Positions 48,026 to 58,536 of a stretch of DNA of 64,000 nt are shown here, in pieces. Position 1 is the stretch's first letter. Every line of letters begins with the position of its first letter. The notes below the pieces were generated by a model. The model ran no database searches, was not told where the DNA came from, and worked only from the letters and a program-made list of their open reading frames with translations. Both the position numbers and the translations under genes were made by a program. This DNA is from Portulaca oleracea (lineage: Eukaryota > Streptophyta > Magnoliopsida > Caryophyllales > Portulacaceae): NCBI GenBank assembly GCA_029582165.1, contig CM055882.1:12356001-12420000 (forward strand). The letters are read 5' to 3'.

Positions 48026-48379
48026 TATTATCAAATAGCAATCTATGTAGGGTGCATATCCAAAATGAAAGCACAATCCGGAAAAAATAAAGAAAAGAAA
48101 ATATGATCGGGTTGCCCTAATCATATTCTCGATCTAAGTAAGGTACACATTTACATTATTTTTTTCCTTAAAAAAAATCAATTTAGTGATGGCAGGAGTT
48201 TTGACTAATGATATGCTAAAAACATTCTCATATAATGGGTGATTGAATTAAAAATGATTGAATTTGATAGTACGCAAACATTACAAAGTGCGATAAGCAG
48301 TAATTCGCTATATTATGTCATGTGTAATTATATTGTACGAAATCGTTTTATGGTAAGTTATTATATATAACTAACTAGT

Positions 48380-48640
48380 CCCCATAGGTTTAAAGTAGGG
48401 TTAGGTTGGGGTCACTTACGGATTTGGGGCTAAGCTAAGGATGGTCACGACGATCAGTAACATGAAAAATAAAATTATAATTCAGTATAATTTGAAATAA
48501 AAATATGAATTTTTTTTTGTATTTTAGATAAATATAATAATATATTGACCACTCTTAATGAAAACACTTAAATCTCATACTGGTCGGATACACCCCCATA
48601 GGTTTAGAGCAGGGTTAGGTAAGGGTACACCCCGCACAAA
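48380..48640. repeat. Pair of direct repeats
   Basis: 'ccccataggtttaaagtagg' plus 'gttaggt' at about 48382 recurs as 'ccccataggtttagagcagg' plus 'gttaggt' at about 48594. Both are followed by 'ggg(t)(c/a)ac'. Probably remnants of TE subterminal repeats; class unknown. Confidence 0.5.
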
Positions 48641-49309
48641 TTGTTTCATGTATTGGTTCGGACTTGGGGTAATAGTCCTTCAAAAAAAAAGTTCTTTTAT
48701 AAGACAATCTCACAATTTCAATAATTAATGTCTTTTTCAGTATGTGATGGTGTTTGAGAAGTACTATAGATGGTCCTAATTACGATAACATACAATAAGA
48801 ATAGGTTCGTCTCATATAAAATTTATTATATTTTTTAAAATGGTAAAAGGTTATCCTCTTTGTTTTAAATAATTCATCTCAAGGGATTATGTGTAACATA
48901 TTTTTAAAAATTTTTACTTATAATTTCTGAATATATTATAATAACCTATCATATTAAATTATTGTCATACGACTATTGATGAAAAATAGTTTTATAAAAG
49001 TAACCACGCACACTGTATATGTGTATATTATTATAGACAGTAAAGTACACGCGTTATGTAGCAGAGAGTGTGTAACTAAAAGAGCCTACGTGATGCCTCT
49101 TCTCCCTAGATTACATCATAAATTATGGAGGACATACCTAGATCAATCGACATGTGATTTGATCAAGGTTTATCAACTAATGAATTTCTATGAATGATTG
49201 ATAAATTTGCATGTGTTGATCAAATTTTGCAATAAATTTGGAAGAATTTTATAATAAATTTGGACAATAACAACAACAACAAATTTTAATATAGTCATGT
49301 TAATGCAAG
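48641..49309. other. Gene-free spacer ahead of the Gag-only element
   Basis: No gene signature. An (AAC)n stretch is at 49268-49282. The last five bases gcaag (49305-49309) are the left target duplication. Confidence 0.45.
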
Positions 49310-50268
49310 TGTAAACACAAATTTCGAGCCTGAAATAAATAAAGACAGGAAATTGAGAAACAAATCAATTTGTATTAATATTTGAATGTATGCAGGTACA
49401 ATCTCTGTATTAAATACAACAAAGTAGTCCTCTGATTCGATCTCCTGAAATTTGGGTGAGCCGAGGGCGCGGACGCTTGATCTCGATCTCGAATGCAGGT
49501 TTAGCTGAAGAACTCTATAGCAGTTCTTGAGCGTTGATCTCCTTAGTGCTTGGTAGCTGGAGGCTTGCTCGAAGGTTGACCGTTTGCAGGTTGACTGTTG
49601 CAGTTCTTCAAGTTCTTAGATGCGAGGGCTTGAGTGCTTGGTCTCGATCGATGAACCAGATGAAGAAGATGACTGCAGTCTTTGATGTGAAGAACAAAGG
49701 TTGTTGAATTAGAAGACATTGGTCCTTGGTGCTTGATAGCTGGATGTCGCTTGTAGTTCAATCTTCTGAAGGCTTCGTGGGTCTTGACGAAGAACTCTGA
49801 AGTAGTTCTTGATCTTGACGCGGTAGAGGCTTGGAGACTCGATCTTGAGCTTTTGCAGACTTCAATCCTTGGTGCTTGGTAGCTGGAGACTGCTGGCAGT
49901 TTAATCTTCTGAAGCCTCTGGAGTGCAGAATGCCGAATGCTGCCGGGGTAGACTGCAGAGTCTGTTGAAAATGAGAGAGAAGACCCCTATTTATAGGCTC
50001 TGGAGGCCTAGGGTTGCCTAGGGTTTGAGTCGGCTTTGGGCTTGGGCCCAAATTAATTAATTATCCTTTTATTTAAAATAAAGAAATAATTATGATTTTC
50101 TGCATCATAATTGACACATGTTGCGACACTATTGGTCATGATATATTTCCATTTAAAATTTAATTAAATGGACCGCCATAATTAATTTAACACGTGGCAG
50201 CTAAATAAATTTAAATTATTTTGACACGTGTCATTTTTTGATTTGCCGACAAATTTTTGCCTCCTACA
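49310..50268 (-). repeat. 3' LTR of the Gag-only element (long form)
   Basis: 959 bp. Compared with the other LTR it has an extra roughly 200 bp (about 49540-49740) built from repeats of 'ttggtgcttggtagctgga'-like words, so a local duplication here or deletion in the other copy separates them. TATA box on the minus strand at 49988-49995 (TATAAATA). The interior edge is preceded by the polypurine tract. Confidence 0.85.
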
Positions 50269-50270
50269 GA

Positions 50271-50285
50271 TGCCCCCTTCGAGAG
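50271..50285 (-). other. Polypurine tract
   Basis: On the coding strand 'cgaagggggcatc' directly precedes the 3' LTR start TGTAGGAGG. Such purine runs prime plus-strand DNA synthesis in LTR elements. Confidence 0.65.
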
Positions 50286-50399
50286 TCAGCCGCTGACACA
50301 AATTTTGGGTGTTTTAAGCGGTTGAGTCTTGAATATTTAAGGAAAATAATTTTTTTATCACAACTTTTCAGTTTGGATAAAAATTTCATCAGAAATTAG

Positions 50400-50630
50400 T
50401 CGGATAAATTTTTGGCAGTCGGAGTTGGAGTTGGAGTTGGAGTTGGAGTTTGAGTTTGAGTTGGAATGGTGATGGTGATGGAGTTGGAGACTTGACTGAG
50501 AATTCTAGTAGTATCCTGAAACTTGGCCAATCAGATACTATATAAATGCACCATTCTCGCCTCTTCCATTCATCTGCTGTCCCTCGTCTTCTCCCTGAAT
50601 CTGCAAACTCACAGGTTTTATAGTATCTTT

Positions 50631-50687
<57 letters not shown>

Positions 50688-50690
50688 TTC
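50400..50690. repeat. Microsatellites (GGAGTT)n and (CTTT)n
   Basis: (GGAGTT/GAGTTT)n lies at about 50417-50465 and (CTTT)n at about 50628-50684. Both sit between the polypurine tract and the hairpin array. Open frames across them (low-complexity Lys/Arg or Phe/Leu) are artefacts. Confidence 0.85.
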
Positions 50691-50819
50691 TTTTTATTTT
50701 TCTTCTCATATAATTTGACCTTTTCTTTTTCTTGTTCAATTTTTTTTTGCCATGTTTTCTGTACAGAGAGTTGAGATTAATTGTCATCGTGTGCTTGAAG
50801 TTGTCCTTCGTCATCGTCA

Positions 50820-51725
50820 CAGTCTTGCTTACTCCTCAACGTGCTGACGTAGAATAGTCTTAGACTATTCTCTTCAGGACTGTCTGGGTCGACAGTGTCG
50901 CCATCTCGCTTCCTTGGGCTACTCCTCAGCGTACTGACATAGAGTAGTCCTAAACTACTCTCTTCAGGACTATCTGGGTCGATGGTGTCGCCATCTCTGC
51001 ATTCATGGACTACTCGTCATCGTACTGACGTAGAATAGTCCTAGACTACTCTCTTCAGGACTGTTTGGGTCGACAGAGCTGCCATCGCATTTACTCCTCA
51101 GGGACGTTATGATGTATTAGGCATCCTTGATGTGCCTCTTTTCAGAAATGACCTGGGTCGACAAAGCTGTCAGCGTGTTTACTCCTCGGGGATGTTCTGA
51201 TGTATTAGACATCTTTGAGGTGTCTCTTTTCAGAACTGACCTGGGTCGACAGAGCCGCCATCGCGTTTACTCCTTAGGATGTTCTGATGTATTAGACATC
51301 TTTGAGGTGTCTCTTTTCAGAACTGACCTGGGTCGACAGAGCTGTCATCGTGTTTACTCTTCGGGGACGTTTTGATGTATTAGACATCTTTGAGGTGTCT
51401 CTTTTCAGAATGTCCTGGGTCGACAGAGCCGCCATCGCGTTTACTCCTCAGGGACGTTCTGATGTATTAGACATCTTTGAGGTGTCTCTTTTCAGAACTG
51501 ACCTGGGTCGACAGACCCATTATCGTGTTTACTCCTCAGGGACGTTCTAATGTATTAGATATCTTTGAGGTGTCTCTTTTCAGAATTGACCTGGGTCGAC
51601 AGAGCCAGTGCCTCACCGCAAGTGGAACACTCCTCAGCTTACTGACGTAGAGTTGTCATTGACAACTCTCTCAAAAACGTCAGTACAGTTTGGGTCGACG
51701 GAGTCAGCGCCTCTGATTTGAAGGA
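50820..51725. repeat. Tandem array of 88-90 bp hairpin units in the Gag-only element
   Basis: About ten units. In the right half the anchor 'gatgtattag' recurs at 51111, 51199, 51286, 51374, 51461 and 51549, steps of 87 or 88 bp. Each unit holds an imperfect palindrome 'agacatctttgaggtgtct' and the invariant 'ctgggtcgacagag', followed by 'tttactcctc'. The left units (from about 50826) carry a variant palindrome 'tagtcctagactac' instead and have a period near 90. The array is open in more than one frame but has no domain signature. Confidence 0.85.
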
Positions 51726-51879
51726 TGATGACATCGTCTTGGAGCGGAAGTCGATCGACATGGTTGCTTGAAGGAAGTTCTCAACCAATTTGAGTATTCC
51801 ATTGATGGTGTTGACTTTAAGTAAACCACCTACATGAGGATCCTAACATGTCAAAGTGCAACTTGAAAGCCCACAATTT

Positions 51880-52935
51880 TGATAATTTAGAAGTCTTTAA
51901 TCTTGTCGAGTATGGAGTCTTGCATGTGTGACCTATGACTTTACTGACTTAAGAGTCTTGTATTGACTTGAGAGTATTTGCTTGCCTTGACTTGGGAATC
52001 CTGCATTCCTATTACCTTGTGAGTCAGAAAATTTTATTGACGTATGAGTCATGCACTTTGACTTAAGAGTCGTGAACTCATGAATCTTGTGTGGGAGCGA
52101 CTTGGGAGTCTTTTCTTGGATGACCTACAAGTAATTAATTCTCTTCATCTTAGAATTTGATTTTAATGACTTGGTAGTCTTGAACTTAATTGACTTGGAA
52201 GCCTTCAATTTTTGTTGACTTGGAAATCTTCGATTTTTTTGTTGCTGACTTGGAAATCGGTGGGTTTGATGACTTAAGAGTCAGGAAGTTTGTTGACTTA
52301 AAAGTCTTTGGATTTGCTGACGTCAGAGTCGTATGCATTGTTGACATGAGAATCTCGAATTTTATTGTCTTGGAAGTCGTGATCTTGACTTGTGAGTCCT
52401 TGTAGTTTGTTAATTTGAATTTGATTGACTTGGAAGTCTTTCATTTTGTCGACTTGGGAGTCATGAGGCTCGTTGATGAGGGAGTTGGACTGACTTGGAA
52501 GTCTTTGTCTTGTTGTTGACTTGGGAGTCAAAAGACTTGGTGACTTAAGAGTCTTGAAGTTTGTTGATTTGAAAGTCTTGAATTTTTGTTAACTTGGAAG
52601 TTTTCAATTTCCGTTGACTTGGAAGTCGGTGAATCTGGTGACTTGAGAGTCTTTTATTTGATTGACTTGGGAGTCCTTGACTTAAAAGTCTTTAATTTCG
52701 ACTTGAGAGTCTTTAACTTTGGTGACTTGAGAGTCCGACTTGAAAGCTTTGGGTTTAGACTTGTCACTTATGAGCTCTACTCGTACAACTTGAGAGTCTT
52801 TCACTTGAAAGTCTTGAACTTGGACTTATGAGTCTTGAATTTACTAACTTGTAAGTCCTTAGAGTTTGTTAACTTGAAAGTTTTGGAGTTTGTTGACCAA
52901 GAAAGTCTTCAAAATTTGGTGACCTGGAATGAATT
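51880..52935. repeat. Array of about forty short palindromes (GACTTGGAAGTC type)
   Basis: The 12-base word gacttggaagtc and variants (gacttgagagtc, gacttgggagtc, gacttaagagtc) recur every 18-45 bp over about 1 kb. Words in between vary in length and sequence but often begin 'tt(g)aatttt' or 'tttgttg'. The core GACTT..AAGTC is self-complementary, so each repeat is a tiny inverted repeat. It is not CRISPR: units drift freely, spacing is irregular, and it lies within a plant retroelement. Confidence 0.8.
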
Positions 52936-53279
52936 TTTTTTTTTTTTTTGGTATGACTGTATTTGGGTCTAGACCCAAATTGCCTACGTACCTTAAGAGA
53001 TAGGATACCTATAAGGATCAAGTCAAACGTAGTTCAAATTTAAAAAATAGAAATGGAGATTTTATTTATTAATTTAGTCGTACACAGTTTATACTCTTGC
53101 GGGCCAGGAGTATTACAGTGATAAAATTGAAAAAAACTGAAAATGAAAGCTTTTTTTTTTTTTTTGGTGAACAGTTTAGGCTCTTGCTCAAGAGCTACAT
53201 CTTCACTTTCCTAGATTTTGACTCGGGAAGAAGAAAGTGACTTCTCTTGCTCAAGCTCTTCGTCGACGTTGTTTTTGCT
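52936..53279. other. Spacer between palindrome array and gag
   Basis: Contains two poly(T) runs (52935-52950 and about 53151-53166) and no further array unit. It is the region directly 3' of gag on the coding strand. Confidence 0.5.
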
Positions 53280-55391
53280 TTAATGACCGGTGAAGATCAC
53301 AGTGCGTCTCTTCACTCTAAGGGATCCTTCAGTCTTTACTTCCAATGTTGAACACCGCTTCATGCGAGATGGGATGATGCTCTGAACTTCGTTGATGACT
53401 CCAAGGCGGGTGAATGCGGAGCTTTGTTCCTGGTGGGGCTGTGAGTTTGATGCCTCTTCAGTTTGTTTGATCCTTGAAAACAAAGAAGGCTTTGATATCG
53501 GGCCATCCTTGATCCTGCTAAAGACTGAGGCTTTGCGCTTCCCTCGACACTCTATCCGCTGAAAGACAGATGCTTGTTTGCAGGAAGCTGACCGTCCCAA
53601 CCTATCGAACACGGAGATTTTTGACTTAGGCTGATAATCGGTTACCTCGTCATATTTTTCCTCGATCTCGAAGCAGGAGACCATGTTCACAGCGGCAACT
53701 TTGTTAACTTTTCCAAAGGAGTCTTTTGGAAAGTATTCCTCTAGCGTGACAGGAAGACGAGGGTCTCGCTTGAGCAACTTAGCTGAACAACCAACTTCTT
53801 GTTTCTCGATGACTTCAAGCTTTTTTCTTCTCTGCTGAGGATTTCTCCTTCTCCATTGCTTCCTTCGAGGTGGTTGTGTTTGGACTTCCCTTTGCCCCCT
53901 AGTCTTTTTTCGAGCCACCGAGCTCCACTGTTCGTCTTCACTAAAAGCTTCTCGTACTTGCTCATGTTCATCTTGAGGGGCTTGAATTGGTACAGGAAGC
54001 AGAACTGGTTTTTGACATCTAAATTGAATCATCAAGAATTCATTTCTCTTGGCTGGAATCGGCTGTGCTGAAACATAATTGGCTTCGATGTTGTCATCTA
54101 AGTCCAATATTATCTGTCCTTCCTCAGCTAGCTTCATGATCCGCTCCTTAAGTGTGACACACTTCTCAAGAGGGTGACTGACTACCCTATGATAGCGACA
54201 ATATCTTGGGTCTTTGGTTCTTCCCGCTTCTTCCGGCATCTTTGGTTGTGGAAGTTCGATAACTCCCATCTCTAACAGGTTGTCGAGCATTCCTGGCAAA
54301 TCGGAGTCTGGAAATGGGTACTTCTTTTCTTGAAGCTCCTTCAGTGTAGGGCGCTTCCTTTCAACATATTTCGAAGAAGTGACTTTCTCCCCTTTGGGTT
54401 TAGGTTTAGCAGAGATTCTCACTGAATCAGACATTGAAATAGCCATGGACTCCTCTGTTGAAGTTTTCAGCGACTTTCCATTCTTCTTATACCCACTAGC
54501 ACCGTTCCTTGATTCGGATGAAGATGAATTCCTTCTCCGTCGACTTGCTATGGTGATCTCCATATCATGTGCCTTGGTCGCCAACTCCTGAAAGGTTTTA
54601 GGCTTGACCATCTTGAGGATGTAAAGTAAATCCCAGTGCATACCTTGAGTGCACATATCGACAGCTGAAGCTTCGGTGAGGCGATCTTTGCATTCAAGAC
54701 TAAGAGCCTTCCAACGATGGATATAGTCAAGTACTGGTTCGCCCTCCCACTGTTTTGTGTTTGTCAACTCTGTCATGTTGACGACCCGTTGAGCGTAGTA
54801 GAACCTGTTGAGAAACTCTTGCTCCATTTCTTCCCAACTGTTGATAGATTCGGGCTCTAAATCCGTATACCAGTCGAATGCGATCCCCTTCAGAGAGCGG
54901 ACGAATTGCTTCACTAGCCGATCTCCTTCCGTGCCAGCATTGCTACAAGTCTCGATAAAATGTGCAATGTGTTGCTTAGGGTTACCCTTTCCACCAAACT
55001 GGTTAAACTTCGGGGGCTGATATCCTCGTGGTATTCGAAGCGCGTCGATCCTCTTTGTGTATGGCTTCATGTACAAGTGAGTCTTGTTTGATCCCTCTCC
55101 GAGTTGAGCCTGCACTGCATTTGCCACTAAGTTTTGAATCTGCTTCACAGTCAGTGACTCTGAAGATGAGTTACTCTTCTTATCTTCCCCATCGCCATCA
55201 CCTTTGGAAGACTCTTTGTCAGATTCATCTTTGTTAGAATCTTCATCGGAGTCTTGATACGAGCGCTTCTCTATCTTCTTCACCAGTTTTGCGATCTGTT
55301 CACTTTGTTCGCTGATCTTCTTGTCTTTCTCTTCACTTTCCCTGGCGAGCCTGTTTAACATAGCCTCAAGTTCAGGTATTTTTCCTTCCAT
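53280..55391 (-). CDS. Retrotransposon Gag polyprotein (Gypsy-type), intact frame
   Basis: 703 residues from the ATG at 55391 (upstream GTG at 55406 stays in frame). Residues about 5-60 look coiled-coil forming, then come an acidic Ser/Asp/Lys segment ('DSDEDSNKDESDKESSKGDG') and 'LTVKQIQNLVANAVQAQLGE'. The Retrotrans_gag domain spans about 120-290: 'PPKFNQFGGKGNPKQHIAHF', 'FVRSLKGIAFDWYTDLEPES', 'FLNRFYYAQRVVNMTELTNT'. A His/Cys cluster 'YCRYHRVVSHPLEKC' near residue 410 replaces a CCHC knuckle. The tail is basic. It would assemble virus-like particles around element RNA. The uninterrupted frame contrasts with every other TE protein here. Confidence 0.85.
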   Translation of the reverse strand: MEGKIPELEAMLNRLARESEEKDKKISEQSEQIAKLVKKIEKRSYQDSDEDSNKDESDKESSKGDGDGEDKKSNSSSESLTVKQIQNLVANAVQAQLGEGSNKTHLYMKPYTKRIDALRIPRGYQPPKFNQFGGKGNPKQHIAHFIETCSNAGTEGDRLVKQFVRSLKGIAFDWYTDLEPESINSWEEMEQEFLNRFYYAQRVVNMTELTNTKQWEGEPVLDYIHRWKALSLECKDRLTEASAVDMCTQGMHWDLLYILKMVKPKTFQELATKAHDMEITIASRRRRNSSSSESRNGASGYKKNGKSLKTSTEESMAISMSDSVRISAKPKPKGEKVTSSKYVERKRPTLKELQEKKYPFPDSDLPGMLDNLLEMGVIELPQPKMPEEAGRTKDPRYCRYHRVVSHPLEKCVTLKERIMKLAEEGQIILDLDDNIEANYVSAQPIPAKRNEFLMIQFRCQKPVLLPVPIQAPQDEHEQVREAFSEDEQWSSVARKKTRGQREVQTQPPRRKQWRRRNPQQRRKKLEVIEKQEVGCSAKLLKRDPRLPVTLEEYFPKDSFGKVNKVAAVNMVSCFEIEEKYDEVTDYQPKSKISVFDRLGRSASCKQASVFQRIECRGKRKASVFSRIKDGPISKPSLFSRIKQTEEASNSQPHQEQSSAFTRLGVINEVQSIIPSRMKRCSTLEVKTEGSLRVKRRTVIFTGH

Positions 55392-55464
55392 GTTGACGGC
55401 CTTCACGTCGCTTGAATCGAATGTCGAATTTGACTTCTTGGAGAAAGAGATGAGAGACAGAGAT

Positions 55465-55486
55465 GTCTCACCGAGCGTGCCAAATT
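55465..55486 (-). other. Primer-binding-site region of the Gag-only element
   Basis: Just inside the 5' LTR the coding strand reads 'aatttggcacgctcggtgag'. A 'TTGGCACGCYCGGTGRGAC' block at this place is known from plant non-autonomous and Tat-like Gypsy elements. The priming tRNA was not identified. Confidence 0.45.
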
Positions 55487-56273
55487 TGTAAACACAAATT
55501 TCGAGCCTGAAATAAATAAAGACAGGAAATTGAGAAATAAATCAATTTGTATTAATATTTGAATGTATGCAGGTACAATCTCTGTATTAAATACAATAAA
55601 GTAGTCCTCTGATTCGATCTCCTGAAATTTGAGTGAGCCGAGGGCGCGGACGCTTGATCTCGATCTCGAATGCAGGTTTAGCTGAAGAACTCTATAGTAG
55701 TTCTTGAGCTCCAGTTCTTGAGCGTTGATCTCCTTAGTGATTGGCGCTTGATAGTTGGATGTCGCTTGTAGTTCAATCTTCTGAAGGCTTTGCGGGTCTT
55801 GACAAAGAACTCTGAAATAGTTCTTGATCTTGACGCGGTAGAGGCTTGGAGACCCGATCTTGAGCTTTTGCAGACTTCGATCCTTGGTGCTTGGTAGCCG
55901 AGACCGCCGCGCTTGATCTTCTGCCTCCGAGTGCGTAATGCCGAATCTTTGGGTAGACTGCAGAGTCTGTTGAAAATGAGGGAGAAGACCCCTATTTATA
56001 GGCTCTGGAGGCCTAGGGTTGCCTAGGGTTTGAGTCAGCTTTGGGCTTGGGCCCAAATTAATTAATTATCCCTTTATTTAAAATAAAGAAATAATTATGA
56101 TTTTCTGCATCATAATTGACACGTGTCGCGACACTATTGGCCATGCTATATTTCCATTTAAAATTTAATTAAATGGACCGCCATAATTAATTTAACACGT
56201 GGCAGCTAAATAAATTTAAATTATTTTGACACGTGTCATTTTTTGATTTACCGACAAATTTTTGCCTCCTACA
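55487..56273 (-). repeat. 5' LTR of the Gag-only element (short form)
   Basis: 787 bp. On the coding strand it carries a good TATA box (TATAAATA at 55993-56000) and 'cacgtgtc' G-box/ABRE-like words near 56120 and 56230, with another 'acacgtgg' near 56195. Transcription would start near 55965. A frame of over 200 codons (56056-55403) runs through the transcribed part, but it is not shared intact with the other LTR, so I do not call it a gene. Confidence 0.85.
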
Positions 56274-56278
56274 GCAAG

Positions 56279-57169
56279 GTTTGAGGAGATTTTACAAGAA
56301 TTTTATGTGAAATGTTAATGATTATTTTTTGAAATTTAACTATTTAGAGGAGATAGGAATTGAAGGCATTCCAAGTTAGAAAATAATTTGCACATACTTC
56401 TCAGTTTTTGAGATTAATAAAGCTAATTCTAATTTTTTTTGAGTTACAACTTACCCCCTCTTACCTTTTTAACCAATATAATTTATCAGTTTGATCTTTT
56501 TAATCGTTATAATTTAGCGACATTTCATGGAACTTTTTGAGCGAGGCTAGCACCAACAGACATAAGGATGACTGTACAATGGGGCAGAGAGTCCCCGTAC
56601 CCGTCAGGGCCCTATTTTGCTCTAGGGAAAAATCCTTGCTCCCGATAGAGATAGGGAAGGGGCAAGGCTTAAAATCCCCGCACCTGGATGGGGTGGGGTT
56701 CGAGACAACACTTTCCCCGTCCTTGCTCCCATTTCCTCATTAATTAAGGAACATTACCCGCCACATATCCACATCTTTGTTCTCGATTTCTATTAAAATA
56801 CATAAATAACTTTCATACATGCGTTAAATTTATATACATAATTTGGGGTGAATTTGTAATTTTAGTTAGTCAAAAACTCTATGCATATATAATAACTTAT
56901 TCACCCAAATGGTAATTATTCATTCTCATTCTCTAATTGTCTGCAATTTATTACATGTGCTTCAAATATGATGATTGTTCATTTATATCTACCTGTTGTT
57001 TGGTTCTACTCCTGTCCATGTTGGTATTCCTTGAGTTTGGATACCCAGCAGAGATGGTGATTGCGGGAAATTCTCCCGTCGCAGTGGGTAATGGGGTAGG
57101 GATTGGGGGGAGGGATCGAGCGGGTGCAGGGCGGGGATGGGAAATATATCCCCCATACCTAACCGCCCT
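56279..57169. other. Spacer with GGGG/CCCC-rich hAT-like scraps
   Basis: No gene. Clusters 'tggggcagagagtccccgta' (about 56579) and 'gcggggatggg' / 'atatcccccat' (about 57131-57158) resemble subterminal regions of hAT MITEs. Paired termini were not found. Confidence 0.35.
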
Positions 57170-57694
57170 CACTATAAGATAAAAGGCCTATAACGATCGA
57201 TATTATCGGTCACTCGAAGGCTCTATTGGTCGTTGTGTGGGACGGGTGACCTATAGCTATTTGTCGCTGCATATTAGTTACATGGCGGCCGCAACGACTG
57301 ATAGCCATCCGTCGCTGAATTAGCGATCGATAACGAACGACCGCGATACAACGATCGGTCATTGCCTATTAGTCATTATGTAACGATCGATACGCTATCA
57401 GTAGCAACGATCCATAACTTATCGGTCACTAGTTTATTTTAACTGATTTTAACATTTGTGGTGAGGGTCGTTATTGTTTCACTTTCTATTAATAGTAACA
57501 ATATTTCAATCTCCAATTCACATCTCACTTCTGGCTTCTTTCTTGGCTCCCCGATTCTCGAGCTTCCTCTCTTTCATTCATTAGTGCGGTTTCCTCACCC
57601 TCGTTTTCTCTTGCCTCCCATTCAGTCTTAAAAAATATATGACTCAATTATATATAAAGTTTATAATTCACACACATATATATATATATATATA
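57170..57694 (+). mobile_element. CACTA (En/Spm) transposon 5'-end fragment
   Basis: Begins cactataagataaaagg at 57170, the canonical CACTA terminus. A subterminal block (57190-57430) follows with many 'aacgatcgat', 'atcggtcact' and 'cgaccg' repeats in both orientations, the usual transposase-binding layout. A transcribed-looking C/T-rich leader comes next (57510-57625). It is then cut by a family I MITE in a (TA)n tract. The 3' end was not found. Confidence 0.65.
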
Positions 57695-58215
57695 GGGATA
57701 TTGGATTCTAATAATCCCTACTATCACAAATTGTATGGCAATAATCTCTACTATCATTTTGGATTCTGGTGCTAAAAAAAAAATAAAATTGTATTGTAGT
57801 GGGACAAAATCGAGTGTATACGCTAAATATCATAGATTTTGTGTTGCATTTGATTCAAAACTTTGTATAACACTTTACCACGATTTTTAATGAATTTACA
57901 GCATTTCTCCCAATTTTTTTCAATTTTTTATGATTTTTTCAATTTTATTCCTTTTAAAAACCATAATAATTGCTTGGAATCTCAAAAAAATAATTTAAAA
58001 AATATTTTAGTAACTACACTTCGTTACCTATCTAGGGGTAGGAACCAAAAAAACAAAAACAATATGGGGTAGGCATGGAAAAAATAAAAAGAATGTGGTG
58101 ATGGATTTGGTACCACTACAATACAATTTTTTGTTTTGGACCACCAGAATCCAAAATGATAGTAGGGATTATTGCCATACAATTTGTGATAGTAGGAATT
58201 ATTAGAATCCAATTT

Positions 58216-58218
<3 letters not shown>
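57695..58218. mobile_element. MULE-type MITE, family I, copy 2
   Basis: A 524-bp sister of 1021-1565. Ends 'gggatattggattctaata' and the inverse '..attagaatccaatttccc'. A second inverted pair 'ctatcacaaattgtatggca' lies inside. The core shares long stretches with copy 1. Flanked on both sides by (TA)n, so the duplication length is ambiguous. Followed by a (TA)n tract to 58260. Confidence 0.8.
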
Positions 58219-58260
<42 letters not shown>

Positions 58261-58263
<3 letters not shown>

Positions 58264-58527
58264 GATTAAGTACTCCATCCTTTCCATATTATTTGTCCTA
58301 CATTAATGCTATTATGGTCCTCAATATCTAAGTTTGACAGAAATTTTTTACGTAATATTTTATCAAAAAATTACAACATTATATTTTTATTATAATATTT
58401 TTTGTGAAAAATTTAATTAGTATAGTACCTTCGAATATAAAACATTATATATGTTGAGAAACTGATTATCAAAATTGTTATAATTTTTACATAAAGCTAA
58501 TTAAGACACTTGAATCAGATTTTCTGC
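58261..58527. other. Short gene-free spacer
   Basis: 'tactccatcctttccatatt' near 58270 resembles a Stowaway left end ('tactccctccgtcc'), but no matching right end was found. No gene signature. Confidence 0.35.
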
Positions 58528-58536
58528 TTTAGTTAC

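Larger units (their letters stand above)
49310..56273 (-). mobile_element. Gag-only LTR retrotransposon (TR-GAG type)
   Basis: A 6,964-bp element with two LTRs that on the plus strand start TGTAAACAC and end CTCCTACA, and a perfect 5-bp target duplication gcaag (49305-49309 and 56274-56278). The coding strand is minus, so the right LTR is the 5' LTR. It encodes one long Gag but no protease, integrase, RT or RNase H. The space between gag and the 3' LTR (50269-53279) is filled by two repeat arrays. That plan is the TR-GAG class, which must borrow pol proteins. The LTRs show only about four differences in the first 210 aligned bases, so it is fairly recent. Confidence 0.9.

Noticed and set aside
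50389..50820. 143-codon minus-strand frame, Lys/Arg-rich
   Set aside because: It is produced by the (CTTT)n and (GGAGTT)n microsatellites.
51880..52935. Array of short palindromic repeats with variable spacers, superficially like CRISPR
   Set aside because: It is in a plant retrotransposon, repeat words are 12 bp and drift, spacers vary in length and resemble each other, and no cas genes exist.
55403..56056. 217-codon frame through the 5' LTR of the Gag-only element
   Set aside because: Only the first part is shared with the other LTR, where the frame ends differently; no domain is recognisable and it is probably chance openness in GC-richer LTR DNA.
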